A stretch of DNA of 64,000 bases from Anagrus nilaparvatae (taxonomy: Eukaryota; Arthropoda; Insecta; Hymenoptera; Mymaridae): positions 2,751,501 to 2,815,500 of the forward strand of contig JAKSXM010000247.1 of NCBI GenBank assembly GCA_022575985.1. Reading direction: 5' to 3'. The position numbers were made by a program, and so were the translations under genes. This document shows, piece by piece, positions 23,701 through 35,700 of the stretch (within the stretch, counting starts at the first letter, position 1; the number at the start of each line of letters is the position of its first letter). The notes beneath the pieces were generated by a model. That model did no database searches and was not told the origin of the DNA. It saw only the letters and a program-made list of their open reading frames with translations.

Positions 23701-26700
23701 GAAATTAAGCCAAGGGACTATATTACACTCTTGAAAAATTAGCATTTACAAATCTTGATAAGAAAGATATTGAAGAAGTCCACAATGCTATTGCTGACGT
23801 GGAAATATTGATTAAAGTAGCATTAAAATTAAGTCTAAATAAAAGATGCCTTACAGAGAATGCTAGTAGTTTTCAAAATTTTTGTATAGAAAGGCAAGAA
23901 AAACTAAATTAATTAAAAAATTCGTTAGAGGTATCAATGAAAATGAGAAAAAGAATGGTCGATAATACAGATATCGATTTTAGTATATTAAAAGAAACAG
24001 TAAATCGTGATAGATTAACAGGACTGACTTCTTTGTTATCAAAAAATATTGATAGAAACCTGTTGTAACAAAATGTAAAAAAGTTTTAAAAAAATTATAT
24101 ATTATTTAGAATAATACTTTTTATCGTCCGATGATAATTGAAATATGTATGATAAATTTTTTAAAATTAATAATACAAATAATTTTATAAATTTATTTGT
24201 ATTTATCGGTCTTTACGGACTAATATTATTATTCACCAATACAAATTAATGTATTGATGAATAATATTTAAACTGCCTTATTTTTAATGAGCCGCCCATA
24301 GCGTGTATCGCATTAACAGCAGTTCAATAAATTTTTCTAAATTAAAAATAAATTTTTAATTTAATTTTTTTATTTTGTTTCTTAGATGTTAAGAAAAAAA
24401 TCGTTGAGAAAAAATAAATGTCTCATCAGTGCCAACTAGAGTCGAACTCGTGATCTTCTACTTGCCGGGTAGACGCTTTAACCAACTAAGCTACGGCACG
24501 AGACGACACTCAATGATACCAATGAGACATTTATTCTCTCTCAAAGAAGGCAACTATTCGACCAAGTGCCAGAAATTATATATTATTTAGAATAATACTT
24601 TTTATCGTCCGATGATAATTGAAATATGTATGATAAATTGTTTGTTTTTATTTTATATTTTGCGATAAAAATTCATCGAAATATTCTAATTCTATGTCAA
24701 TTCTATGCTAATAACTATGTTTTTACAAATTTTTATGTATGTGTGATTCTATTTAAGGACGCTCTGGCCAATGAATTCCCCAACTAAGACATATACAGTT
24801 TGTTAGAAAAAAGCCTCAAGAATCGAATGGTATGGGTCTTATAGTCGATAGTCGTGCAAAATTTTGAGATATTAGGGTACAAAGATAAATAAATATTACA
24901 TGAGTCTTATGGGGAGAATTCAGGAAGTTGATTATTTTTACCATCAAATCGCGAATTCCCGAATGCAGATAGTGATAAATTGAAAGTTCAAAGCTTAAAG
25001 AATTTATTGGTACTTTCCGAATATGAGGTATACGTGGGAAATTTCGTGTAATTAAACGAAGAAAATTTTATAACGCAGTTTTAGCAGCAAGGACGCCATA
25101 TTGTTTGTTTATTATACAAAGCGCGCGCACTAAAGGTTATAGTAAATAAAAACAGAAATTTAATATTATTCTTTAATGGGTCTACTCGGAACCTACACAT
25201 TTCGAACTTGCACATCTATTTTCTTACACATTTTATTACACGAAAAAAATATTACACATTAAATAAATTACCAAAATAAATCTTACACAAGTGTAGGAAA
25301 ATTGATAATTAAATATTTTATATATTTTAATTGCAAAACAATATGAAAATTATAAAAATATATAAAATATTTAATTATTAATTTTCCTACACTTGTGTAA
25401 GATTTATTTTGGTAATTTATTTAATGTGTAATATTTTTTTCGTGTAATAAAATGTGTAAGAAAATAGATGTGCAAGTTCGAAATGTGTAGGTTCCGAGTA
25501 GATCCTCTTTAATTAGTAATTTCATATTTATTAATTAAGTAATAATTTATTATTTTTAAATAAATTTTTTTCCATAAAATAGTGAACATTAAAAATCAAA
25601 ATAAATAACTAATGTCAAAAATTTGCATATTTTGCAAAAATAACGTCTGATGATTTATTAGACTTTCCTAAGTTTATCATAAAAGTCTTAGCAATATTTT
25701 TAACTGGAACATATTAGTTTCACAGGCAATTTCTCATTTAGAAAGATGCTTGATAAAAAGATAATTTCACGTTCACTAGATTATCCATGGATGCATAACT
25801 TAAGGAATTAACATTCAACAAAAAATGTGGCTAATTCTAGAAAGAAGGAATATAAAATATGTTCTGCATACGTATCTTCTTCTAATACTATCTCATAGAA
25901 GTACTAAGAAAGAGAAAGTATCAAAAACAAAAAGCAAATCTTTTTTCAGGCTAAAAGATAATATTTATAGGGATTTCATAAAAAATATATCTTTAAAATT
26001 AAAATTTTTTTTAAATTAAATACAAATGGGCAAGTTTTAAAAAACAAAATATATGATTAAAATAAGTAAAGAAGTTTCTACTATTTATTTGAATCGATTT
26101 GAATAAAAAATAACTTTTTGCCCTCCAGGGCATAAAACTTGTGAGTAAAACTTGTCATGGAATTTACTGTACTCTTTGTACACCTAGGTAGAAAAAAAAT
26201 ATCGTAAGCACCAACTTTAGATGCAATTGTAGCTTGCTATTTTTAGCTATGTTAGAGGAGAGCTCCATAGTATGGCGCGATTCTTAATGCGCTGAATCGT
26301 AAAATTTACCAACAGATACGTTTTTTTCTTTTGATTCCAATTAAGATTATACATAAATAAGTTATAAATTAATTCACGGAAAAAAGCTTCATCAGCTATC
26401 ATTTATTTTTTTATTAAGAATAAAATTTTCTATAGTTTTATTACTATATTTTTCACATTGTTTTTAGGTATAAAAATCTAATAATATTAGTTTCGATCAA
26501 AATTTTTTCTGTTACTTTATAAAGTGGGCTATTTCATAAAAAACTATGATATGTTTGTTAAATTTGGAGGTAAATAACATTTTTTTATATTTAATTTAAT
26601 ATTTTTCCAGGATTTAAAGGATCAGTAGAAATAATCTTAATTTAAGCACCTTCCAGTTGTTCTTAGCCCATTTTGACAATTGCAGCAGAGATCTAAAGAT

Positions 26701-29700
26701 AGAGACATAAATATTAAAATACAGCAGGATTCCAATTATCCGGCATCCAATAAACCGGAGCATTTGATAATCCGGCACTTTTTTGGATCAAACTCATATG
26801 TATTTTTTTTAAATTTGCTATTTATTTTTATATTTATAGAAAAAAAAATTTTTTTATAAAAATATATTTCCGTAAAGTAAATAGAATAAAATAAAATGAT
26901 ATAAAGTAGAAACCATTGGTAGCCTTCAAGGTCTCTTTGTAACTCAATTATACATATTTAATATGTAGTGTTAATTAATATTTTATGTGATTTTTTTTTT
27001 AACATGTGTCATAGTTTTTTCAATCTCTACTTTTTAAAAAAGCAATTAAAATTTTTTTATTGAACTTCTGAGTATGAGAGAAATTAGACCTGCCGCAGAA
27101 GATTTTTGATATTTTTAGGGTTTCCTGTTATTGATATAAAAAAATTTTTTAGTGTTTATTAGCCTATCAAAATAAACAGCTTCGATCACCCTACGTTTCT
27201 TGACCTCTTAGAAGGACACGTTTTTTTCAAAACTTTTGTTGGAATTTAAAATTATTTCTTTAGTATAAATTATTAGTTTTTTTAAACCTAAATCAACAGT
27301 TTACGTAGAGTTTGTAACAATATAGTGATTATATATTAAGTATAATGTAAGTTTTATGAACATTTGATAATCCGGCATTTTTGATTATCCGGCAACTCCT
27401 ATGTCCCGACGATTCCGGATAATTGGAATTCTGCTGTATTTATGTTTCTGGATTTAACATGAATCATTACCAGATATTATTTTTGCAAAATGTGCAAATT
27501 TTTGACCATAGTTATTCATTTTTATTTTTAATTTTTACTGTATATGGACGATTCCAAGAAAATTCTTAATAAAAAAAATGTATAAAATTTGAACTGTTTT
27601 GGGAAAATGTACGTAAAATTTGGATAACTTTGAAAATTTTATAAAATATAATCACAAATACAATGTTGTACATATATGAATAACGCCACGAAAATTTTTT
27701 ATTATATTTTTTATATTTTTTTATTAAATTTAGAATTAGCATATCTTGATCAATTTTTATCGCAAATAAATAAAATTTGAAGTTATGCAATTATGTAAGG
27801 ATTGACTGCATCTACACAATTTATTCAGTATATAGGAAGATTTCCAATTAAAAAGCGCAATAAATATTATATAAATGCTTTTGTTAAATAAAAAAGGTTA
27901 AAAAATCGAAAAAAATAAATTTTTTGCCCTCCCGGACGTAAAACTTGTCACGGAATTTTCTGCACTCTTTGTACACCTAGGCAAGCAAATAATATTTTAA
28001 GCACCATGGGCGAAAAACTTTAGAGACTCTCACTAGTGCTAAAGTTTTACGCCCTCGATACTTAATATACTATTTTAAGGGAGTAAAACTCGCGCGTAAA
28101 GAATTTTCTGTACTCGTTCTACGGCGAAATACTTTAGACACATGCGTGAAGACATATAACTCGTGCCTGGCTTAGTCCAGCACTCGTGCTAGTGCTCACG
28201 CTAGTGCCAAAACTTTTATTTTTCTATGAACCACCAAACATTAAAAAAAATTTTCTTTAGAAAATTTTCTTTTATTAACTTACGCAAACTAAAAAATATC
28301 ATTTTATGTACACTGAAAAAAAATTACCGGCTACGCGCCTAGATTGCTTGTACAGGCGTAGTGCCTGTTTAGCGAGACCGGCGAGGGCCTCGAACGAACT
28401 GGCGTTTCACGCGTTTGGAGAGGGGGCCCCAGCATTTTCTCTTTGTATTTTTTATATGTCACGTGATCTAAACGTGTGAAACGCAAGTTTGTTCGAGGCC
28501 CGGAGCCCGTTCTCGTTGAACACGCTCTGCGCCTATAAAATTCTAGGCGCGTGGCCAGTAATTTTTTTTCAGTGTAGTCTTTTTGTGTAAATAAATCTAT
28601 AATTTTCAAATATATGGAAAAATTCCTTAAAAACACGTTTTTTGGCACCGACACGCCGACATTTTTAATTAACGCCGACAGCGACCAATAAAAAAAGATA
28701 TAATGCGCAGGTCAAAATCAGCGATTAATCAGAATGAGTTATCATCAATGAGCGATTTTTATGACTTTTCACTTATTTATATAAAGATTTTTCAAAGGTA
28801 ATATTATCTACTTTGGCCAAGTAGATACGCGTATAGTTACGTGTTAAAAGTATGTAAAAAATTCGGAAAATATTACGTACTTTAGCTACATACATTTAGT
28901 ACGTAATTTAAGTACGTAATTATATTATAATATATCAGTACGTAATTAAATTACGTACTGAAAGTAATAAGTATTTTTTCCAACTGGGAAATTCAATATA
29001 CCTATATTGATGTCTCTTTAACATGATTACTCATAGTTAAATGGACTTTAATTAACAAAAAACATATGCTATTTTATGTTCTCTGCTTTTAAAAATTGAC
29101 ATTTTTTATTGTCACATCCAACAAGTAGGCCTTGAAACTCTAATTTCACACTTCACAAAAAATTTTTTGCAATTTTGGTACATGCAAATATTTTACGTTT
29201 CAGCACTCATTTACTAGCAAATTTTTTTGTTACTAGTAAATAAACACAATAAATTTTATTTAAGATTAATTTCATAAAGGTCGTAAAAATTTACCTTTTG
29301 TTCATTAGCTTCCGTACAAGCTCTTTGGCGTTCATGATTTTGTTTCATGGCATCTTGCCTAGACAATTCGGATAAAGAAATTTTTTTTACTTCTTCATGC
29401 ATAGATTCAACTTGACCAATTCTAACCATTTTAAATCGATGCTCTATAAAAAAACTTATTAACGTTAAATAATTCATTTAAATTTATTAGGATAAAAACC
29501 TTTTATTGCAGATCTTATATCAAGAAGTCTAAGTACTATTTCATCAACTGCTGCATTTGATGGTGCACATACTAAGATTCTTAACGGCTTCCCAGAAACA
29601 TAGCGACCATCTCCGTACAAAATTTGAGTCACTAAATTTGATATAACTTTTGACTTTCCTGTACCTGTTAAATATTTATATAATGTATATATTTAGTATG

Positions 29701-32700
29701 TTACTTTAGATAATTTATTACAAAAATTATATATTATATATTATATATATTATACATTATAATTATATAATATATTATTATTTGTTAAAAATTAAATTAA
29801 CTTTATCTTTAAAATTACATATTTTTATTATTGTTTTAAGGGAGTTGTATAATAAATCGATTTAATAAACAGATTTTTGTAAATTTAAATTTACTGAGAG
29901 ATAATAAAGTTAAAACTACTAAAATAAAATTTTAAATCGCAAACTTGCTTCGTAAAGGCCCCATCTACAAAAAACCGTAAGACTTTGATAAGATTTTATC
30001 TAATAGGGTTTTTTGGGTCGCTGAACTCAAAAATCGATATCTTTTCCACGATTACCACGAGGATGGTCTTGTTTTCTTTGTTTTGATAAACACAACTTTT
30101 AAAAACTCAACTTTTGTGACTTGACAGACAAATAAACAGACTAATAAACAGATTATTAGTTAAAATGGCTTCACAAGATGTCTAATTAATGTGGCTAAAA
30201 AGCTGGTTTAACAAGATAGTCGGTCTAACTGGCTAAACAAACTAGCTTAACAAAATAAACAATCTCATGGGCTAAATAAACAGGCTTAATACAATTGCTA
30301 AGCAAGGTGGTTAACCAAACTAGCTTAGCAAGATGACAAATCAAACCAGCTAAACAAAATGGATAAACAAACTGGCTTAACAAAATGGATAATTAAAGTG
30401 ACGAAACAATTTCGAAAATTGTATGATTTAAAAGTAATTTCATGAGTTTCAAAAAATTAAAAAATTTTTGGAACCATACTCTGAAAAATTTTAATGATTA
30501 TACATGTTTCTAAGCTGTTTCGGCATTTTTTAGGTAATTAACTACCAATTTTTGGATCGCAAGATAATGTAGTCAGGTGTACAGGTCATCCGGAATTTTT
30601 CGATATTACAATAATCCAAACTTATGGTCTTAGATGTTTCAAAATTGTTAGGGCGTTTTTGAGGTAATACATATATCACCAAATTTTGGGTAGTAAAATA
30701 ATGTGATCAGCGGTCCAGCTCACTTAGAATTGTTCGTTACCAAAATCTTCCAAACTTTAATGGACTTAGATGTTTTCAAGTTGTTTGGGCCTTTTTGAGG
30801 TAATGAATCACCAAATTTTGGGTCGCAAGGTACTTTGATCTGGTGTCCAAGTCACTCGGAATTGTTTGGTACCAAAATCTTCCATACTTTAACGGACTTA
30901 GATATTTTCAAGTTGCTTGGGCTTTTTTGAGGTAATGGATCTCCAAATTATAGGTGGAAAAAAAGTAATGTTATCAGATGTCCAAGTCATTTGAAATTGT
31001 CTTGTATCATGCCCTTTACAAGTCTAAAGTCCCCAAGTGATTTCTGCATTTATTTTTGGTATTGGATACTTTGACGCTAATAAAATCAAAAGTTCAAAAG
31101 CAGTATGTCATCTGGTTTGTCTAAAACTTGTAACAGACCAGTTTTGGACCTGGACTTGACGTTTGAGCTTTACCTAACGTGACTTTTTTCGACCTATTCT
31201 AACGAGTAATATGCGTTCACGAAAAGGTCAAAATTTTTATCCTCATGGTGTTTAGAATGTCACTTGTTTACCTAGGTATATAACAGGAGTAGAAAATTCT
31301 AAGCCAAGTTTTGCGCCGGAAAGGGCAAAATATTATTAGTTTATTTTCTAAAATGTTTATTAAAAAAACAAGTAAACAAAAATAAGATTAATATACGGCC
31401 AAACTGTGAAACTTTTTTGAACAGTTGAAATGCAGCCTAAAATGAGAAATCTAAATTAATTTATATTCACATATTATTGCCCATCGTTGCCCATTATAAA
31501 ATTGTACAGGAGAATCTATTTGAGGAAAAAGGTTACTTTTAATAAGTCGAACCTCTTTTAAATTAATAATTTAATTGACAAAATTAAAAAAAGAATATTA
31601 AATCGCCAGAAAAATGTAAAGAAAAAAATGTAAATCATACTGCCTAACACCTTCGATTATACTCGCGGGTTCTATTTCAGCGAAAAATCTTCTTAAAGAA
31701 AGAAAAAAAACTTGTCAGCGAACCGATCCGGACGTCTTCGCTAATTTTTAGGAGTGCAAACGAAATGAGACACTATTTTCGACGTTACAATTATGTTACG
31801 ATCTTTTTATTTGAAATTTTCGTAAAAAAAGGGCATATGGTGCATGAGAGGGAGGGCGAATTCCCAAAACCGTATAATATCCAAAAAATTACAAAATTCA
31901 CGCTCTGGAGGGAGCGATTGACCCTTCTCCCGCCTCCCACTGAATTCGCCGCAACAGTGTGGTGCCTAGAAAGCTTTGAACTAAAAAAAATTCCAATCGA
32001 TATAATCAATAAAGAGGCTCTTACTTGCTATAAACAAAACATTTTTTCTAGAATATTCAAATATTAAGATCTTTGAATTTGTAGGAATTTTCAAGAATAA
32101 CTTGCTAACGCGTCAAATTCGTTAAAAACTTTAGAAAATTATTAAAAATTTTTTTTTTAATCAATGAATGTTCTGTGGCACCGGATATTCAAGTAGTTAA
32201 TAGTATATTACGGTCCTAGGCCAGAAAAATAAAGAATGGCCCAAAGATTGGGTCATTCTTTGTTTATGGCCGAGGATTGTACAAAATTTTTCTGCGACTG
32301 TGGCGAGAAAATACGTCTTTGTCGGACGCGCAGCGTTCGGGAAATACGTACTTTCGGGCCGCAGTACAGAAAATATTCTATTTTTTAATTTTTTTTGTAT
32401 TACACTTTATGACATTTTTAACTGGTTAAAACAATGTTTTAAATTTATTCCCTTGATCGGGCTTTTTTTAGTATAATAAACTTTTTAATTAAACTTTTTC
32501 AATAGTAAATCATTTGTAAACGAAGTTTTAATCAACAATTTTAATTATTAAAAGTTTCTCGTTGGATCGTTTAAACATAAACATATCAGTCAATTTATTG
32601 TTAAATTATACCTGTAATGAAGTGTTTCTTTAAAAATTTAATAAAAATACATAATTTTAAAGATTTTCTAACGTTTAAAAACTTTTTTAAATTAATAAGT

Positions 32701-35700
32701 AGTAATTACTTTACCTGGAGGGCCCATAAGTAAGCAAATTTTTGGCTCCATTCTTACAGCTGCATTTGTGAATTTTATAACTGATTCTAATTGTTTTTCA
32801 TTTAGCTTTTCCTTGAATAAAAATTTCAATTTAACGATAATTTTCAATTATAAAATATTCTGTCAAACAATAATGAATTAATACTTCATCAAAATCAAGT
32901 AAATAATTATTTTTAATTTCTAAGGTCTTAAATCCATAACCTTGATTTTGATATGATGTAGATCATTTACACATGACAATCTTTTTTGTTTTATGACCAA
33001 TTGTATGAAGTCGTTATATTACCAGCAATTTATTGATTTTAAACTCGAATTTCGGGGAGCAGAGCTCTAAAAAAATTGTCAATTCTCCTTCTATATGATT
33101 ATTGTTTTTACTTTTTTTATAACCTTCAATTCAAAGAATTTTTTAAAGTAAATATAAACATTTCTTCGAGAACCTAATTTTGTGTTACAGAATTCTCAAA
33201 AAATTGTAGTGAAGCCAGCAAATAATTTAGAGTTTTTACGTACAATCCAAGTGATCGAAAAAACCAAAAAGATTTTCAGTGTAATATATATTTATACATT
33301 TATGATATAGAAATATATCATTATTTATACACAACTACAGTTGTAAACAGTCAAATTCTAATAGTACTTTCTAATTCTGCAATGCGCGTGCGCACGAGCA
33401 TATAATATATTAATTGTTAAATTTTCTCATTCCACCAAGGCTATGAAACAAAAAAAATAAGGTACAAAAACACGCTTATTGAACAGTTATATTCCAAGCT
33501 TAGGAATTACATTTATAAGTTTAAAACGCGAGAGGGCTCTGTTCTTATATGCATAACACAGAGACACATTTATTGTCAGAATTCCAAAGTCTTTTAGAAA
33601 TTCGTGTAGAAATTTGACCTTGTTATACGCGAACCTGTATAAATAATGATAAATTCTTTGTCAACAATTAATGAATAAAAAAACATTCTTAGACATGGTA
33701 AAGAATATTTACTCATCCTCCAGCATGTAAATATAATATATTTTCACGTCGGAGAATGAGTAATATTTTTTAACATGTCTAAGAATATTCTATTATTTTG
33801 CTAAATTATTATTCTTAGTAAATTAATCACAGTGTAGGGTCTTTGAATCCGTTGAAAAGTATTTTTTTCTGACTGTATATATATTTTTTCAAAACAACTC
33901 CCACAGATTTAATCCTTAATTTTTGGCAGCCATTGAATATAGAGAATCATAGAAATTTTTTCGCACTATTGATACTAAGAAGCCAGGCATCCAAGGTTTT
34001 TGTGAGAGTATACTTATTTTAAAGCTAAAAGGAACGAGTAAAGAATTAACGAAAACTTAGAGCTTATACAAACTTTCTGAGACCCATAAGACTTATTTTT
34101 ATTAAAAATTTCTATTATTGCAGCAATTTTAAAATTAGTTATTTCAGGTCAAAAAATGGGCATTTGGTTTATTGACTACAAGGATGAGAGAATTCGTGAT
34201 GAAAAATTGCAGCTTACGAGGATTGAAAGGTAGGAATTATGCTTAAAAAACGAGAACAAACGGAAGTATTTTGGTTAAATTTCAAGATGACAGCGTTATT
34301 TGGAAAATTGCCGAAAAACCCAATTTTATAACATTTTCGTAACATTGAGCCCTGCGTTTCTACTCCCAGAAGGCGCGTTTGAATAAAGGGAGGGTACCTT
34401 GAGTGTTTTTCTAATATATTAAAGTGATCCATGACTTTAGATTGTAATTTGTCGACCCAAATGTTTTCGCTTCCCCTTGTAATTTCCTTTAGCAACCTAA
34501 TATAGGAGCAATTTTTTGTTTGAATTAAAAAGCGAGAAAGGGGGTACATTTTCTTAAAAAGGTAAAAAAGGGGGAGCGCTTGGAAGTGTCTGAAATTAAA
34601 TTAAGAATTAAACCTGGGAAACTTTACTTATTTTGGAAGAATTTTAAGTTTTCTCGTCAGCAGCAAAAAAGTACGTATTTTCTTGCCACTGACGGAGAAA
34701 AATAATATATGACTCTTATCAATAAAAAAAATGCCCCAAATTGCAGTTTACCATCCTCGACTTCGTCTCAGAGGGTAATTTACATGCGAACTTGTGCCAT
34801 TCTTTATTTTTCTTGTCATGTGTCGTAATGTACTATTAACTAAACACCGTAACTAAAATAATTTTTTGTTATTTAGAGAAGAATTAATGTTTATTTAATT
34901 TTTTTGAGAAAAATTATTTTAAGAATAATTTTTTTTTTTAATTATTTTTATTCTAATTCTGTTCGTATAATTATAAAGAATGAAAATAAAAATCTTTTCG
35001 ACAAGCGCTAGCTTGTTAAAAACTCTATTGGGAAGTAACTAGAGACCCTAGATAAACCAGAGACGGACAGATAGGGGGGCCGTTTTTGATTGGTCCATGT
35101 ATTTTAAATGGGAAGGTCGCCATCTTGGCTAGCAACATTTTTGTGTTTATATTATGTACTTAAATGAAAAGTCGCCATCTTACCTAGCAACATCTGCCCG
35201 TCTCTGGTAATCTAGGATCTCTAGAAGTAACGTTAGAAAAGCGACATCTAGAAAGTCAATGTTAATTTTGTATTGAACTAAAGTTAGAGGGTTTTTCAAT
35301 GACCCTCTAACTTTAGTTCAATACAAAATTAACATTGACTTTCTAGATGTCGCATCGGTCACGTTACTTCCCAATATTATGAATAAGCGTCAAATTAATG
35401 AGTATCTGCCTCCTGGCGGTTATATTTCGAACACATACGCAATGATTGGAAAAACTTAAGTTTTTAAGGTGGCTCACGGAGTTTATGAAAAACGAATAAT
35501 ATGAAGTAAAATTTACTGGAGATGAAGATAATTAAAAAACAAATCCATTGATCCCAAAAAATACTCAGGTTCCCGATCAATTAAGAAAGAAATAAGTAAT
35601 TGAAAATTTTTAAGGTTAACACCGCGTTCTTATGGGAGTTGATATTGTTTTACTTCGTACTAATTCAATAACGAATCTTTTTAGATAAAATTGTACACAT

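Larger units (their letters stand above)
20125..29294 (-). other. Helicase intron 8 (9.2 kb)
   Basis: It holds a perfect small hairpin at about 20248-20304 (CTCAATTTAATGAGT/ACTCATTAAATTGAG), the CCGTATATACGG array, a foldback near 23 kb, an ORF relic, a tRNA-like gene, and hairpin MITEs at 25178, 26723 and 28311. The segments 21311-22960 and 25514-26100 are AT-rich with no gene seen. Confidence 0.7.
29665..32714 (-). other. Helicase intron 6 (3.05 kb)
   Basis: This intron splits the Walker A motif. It contains AT dinucleotide-rich DNA (29690-29780), two degenerate tandem arrays (30150-30410, 30430-31020) and a dispersed repeat copy at 32205-32370. No gene seen. Confidence 0.7.
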
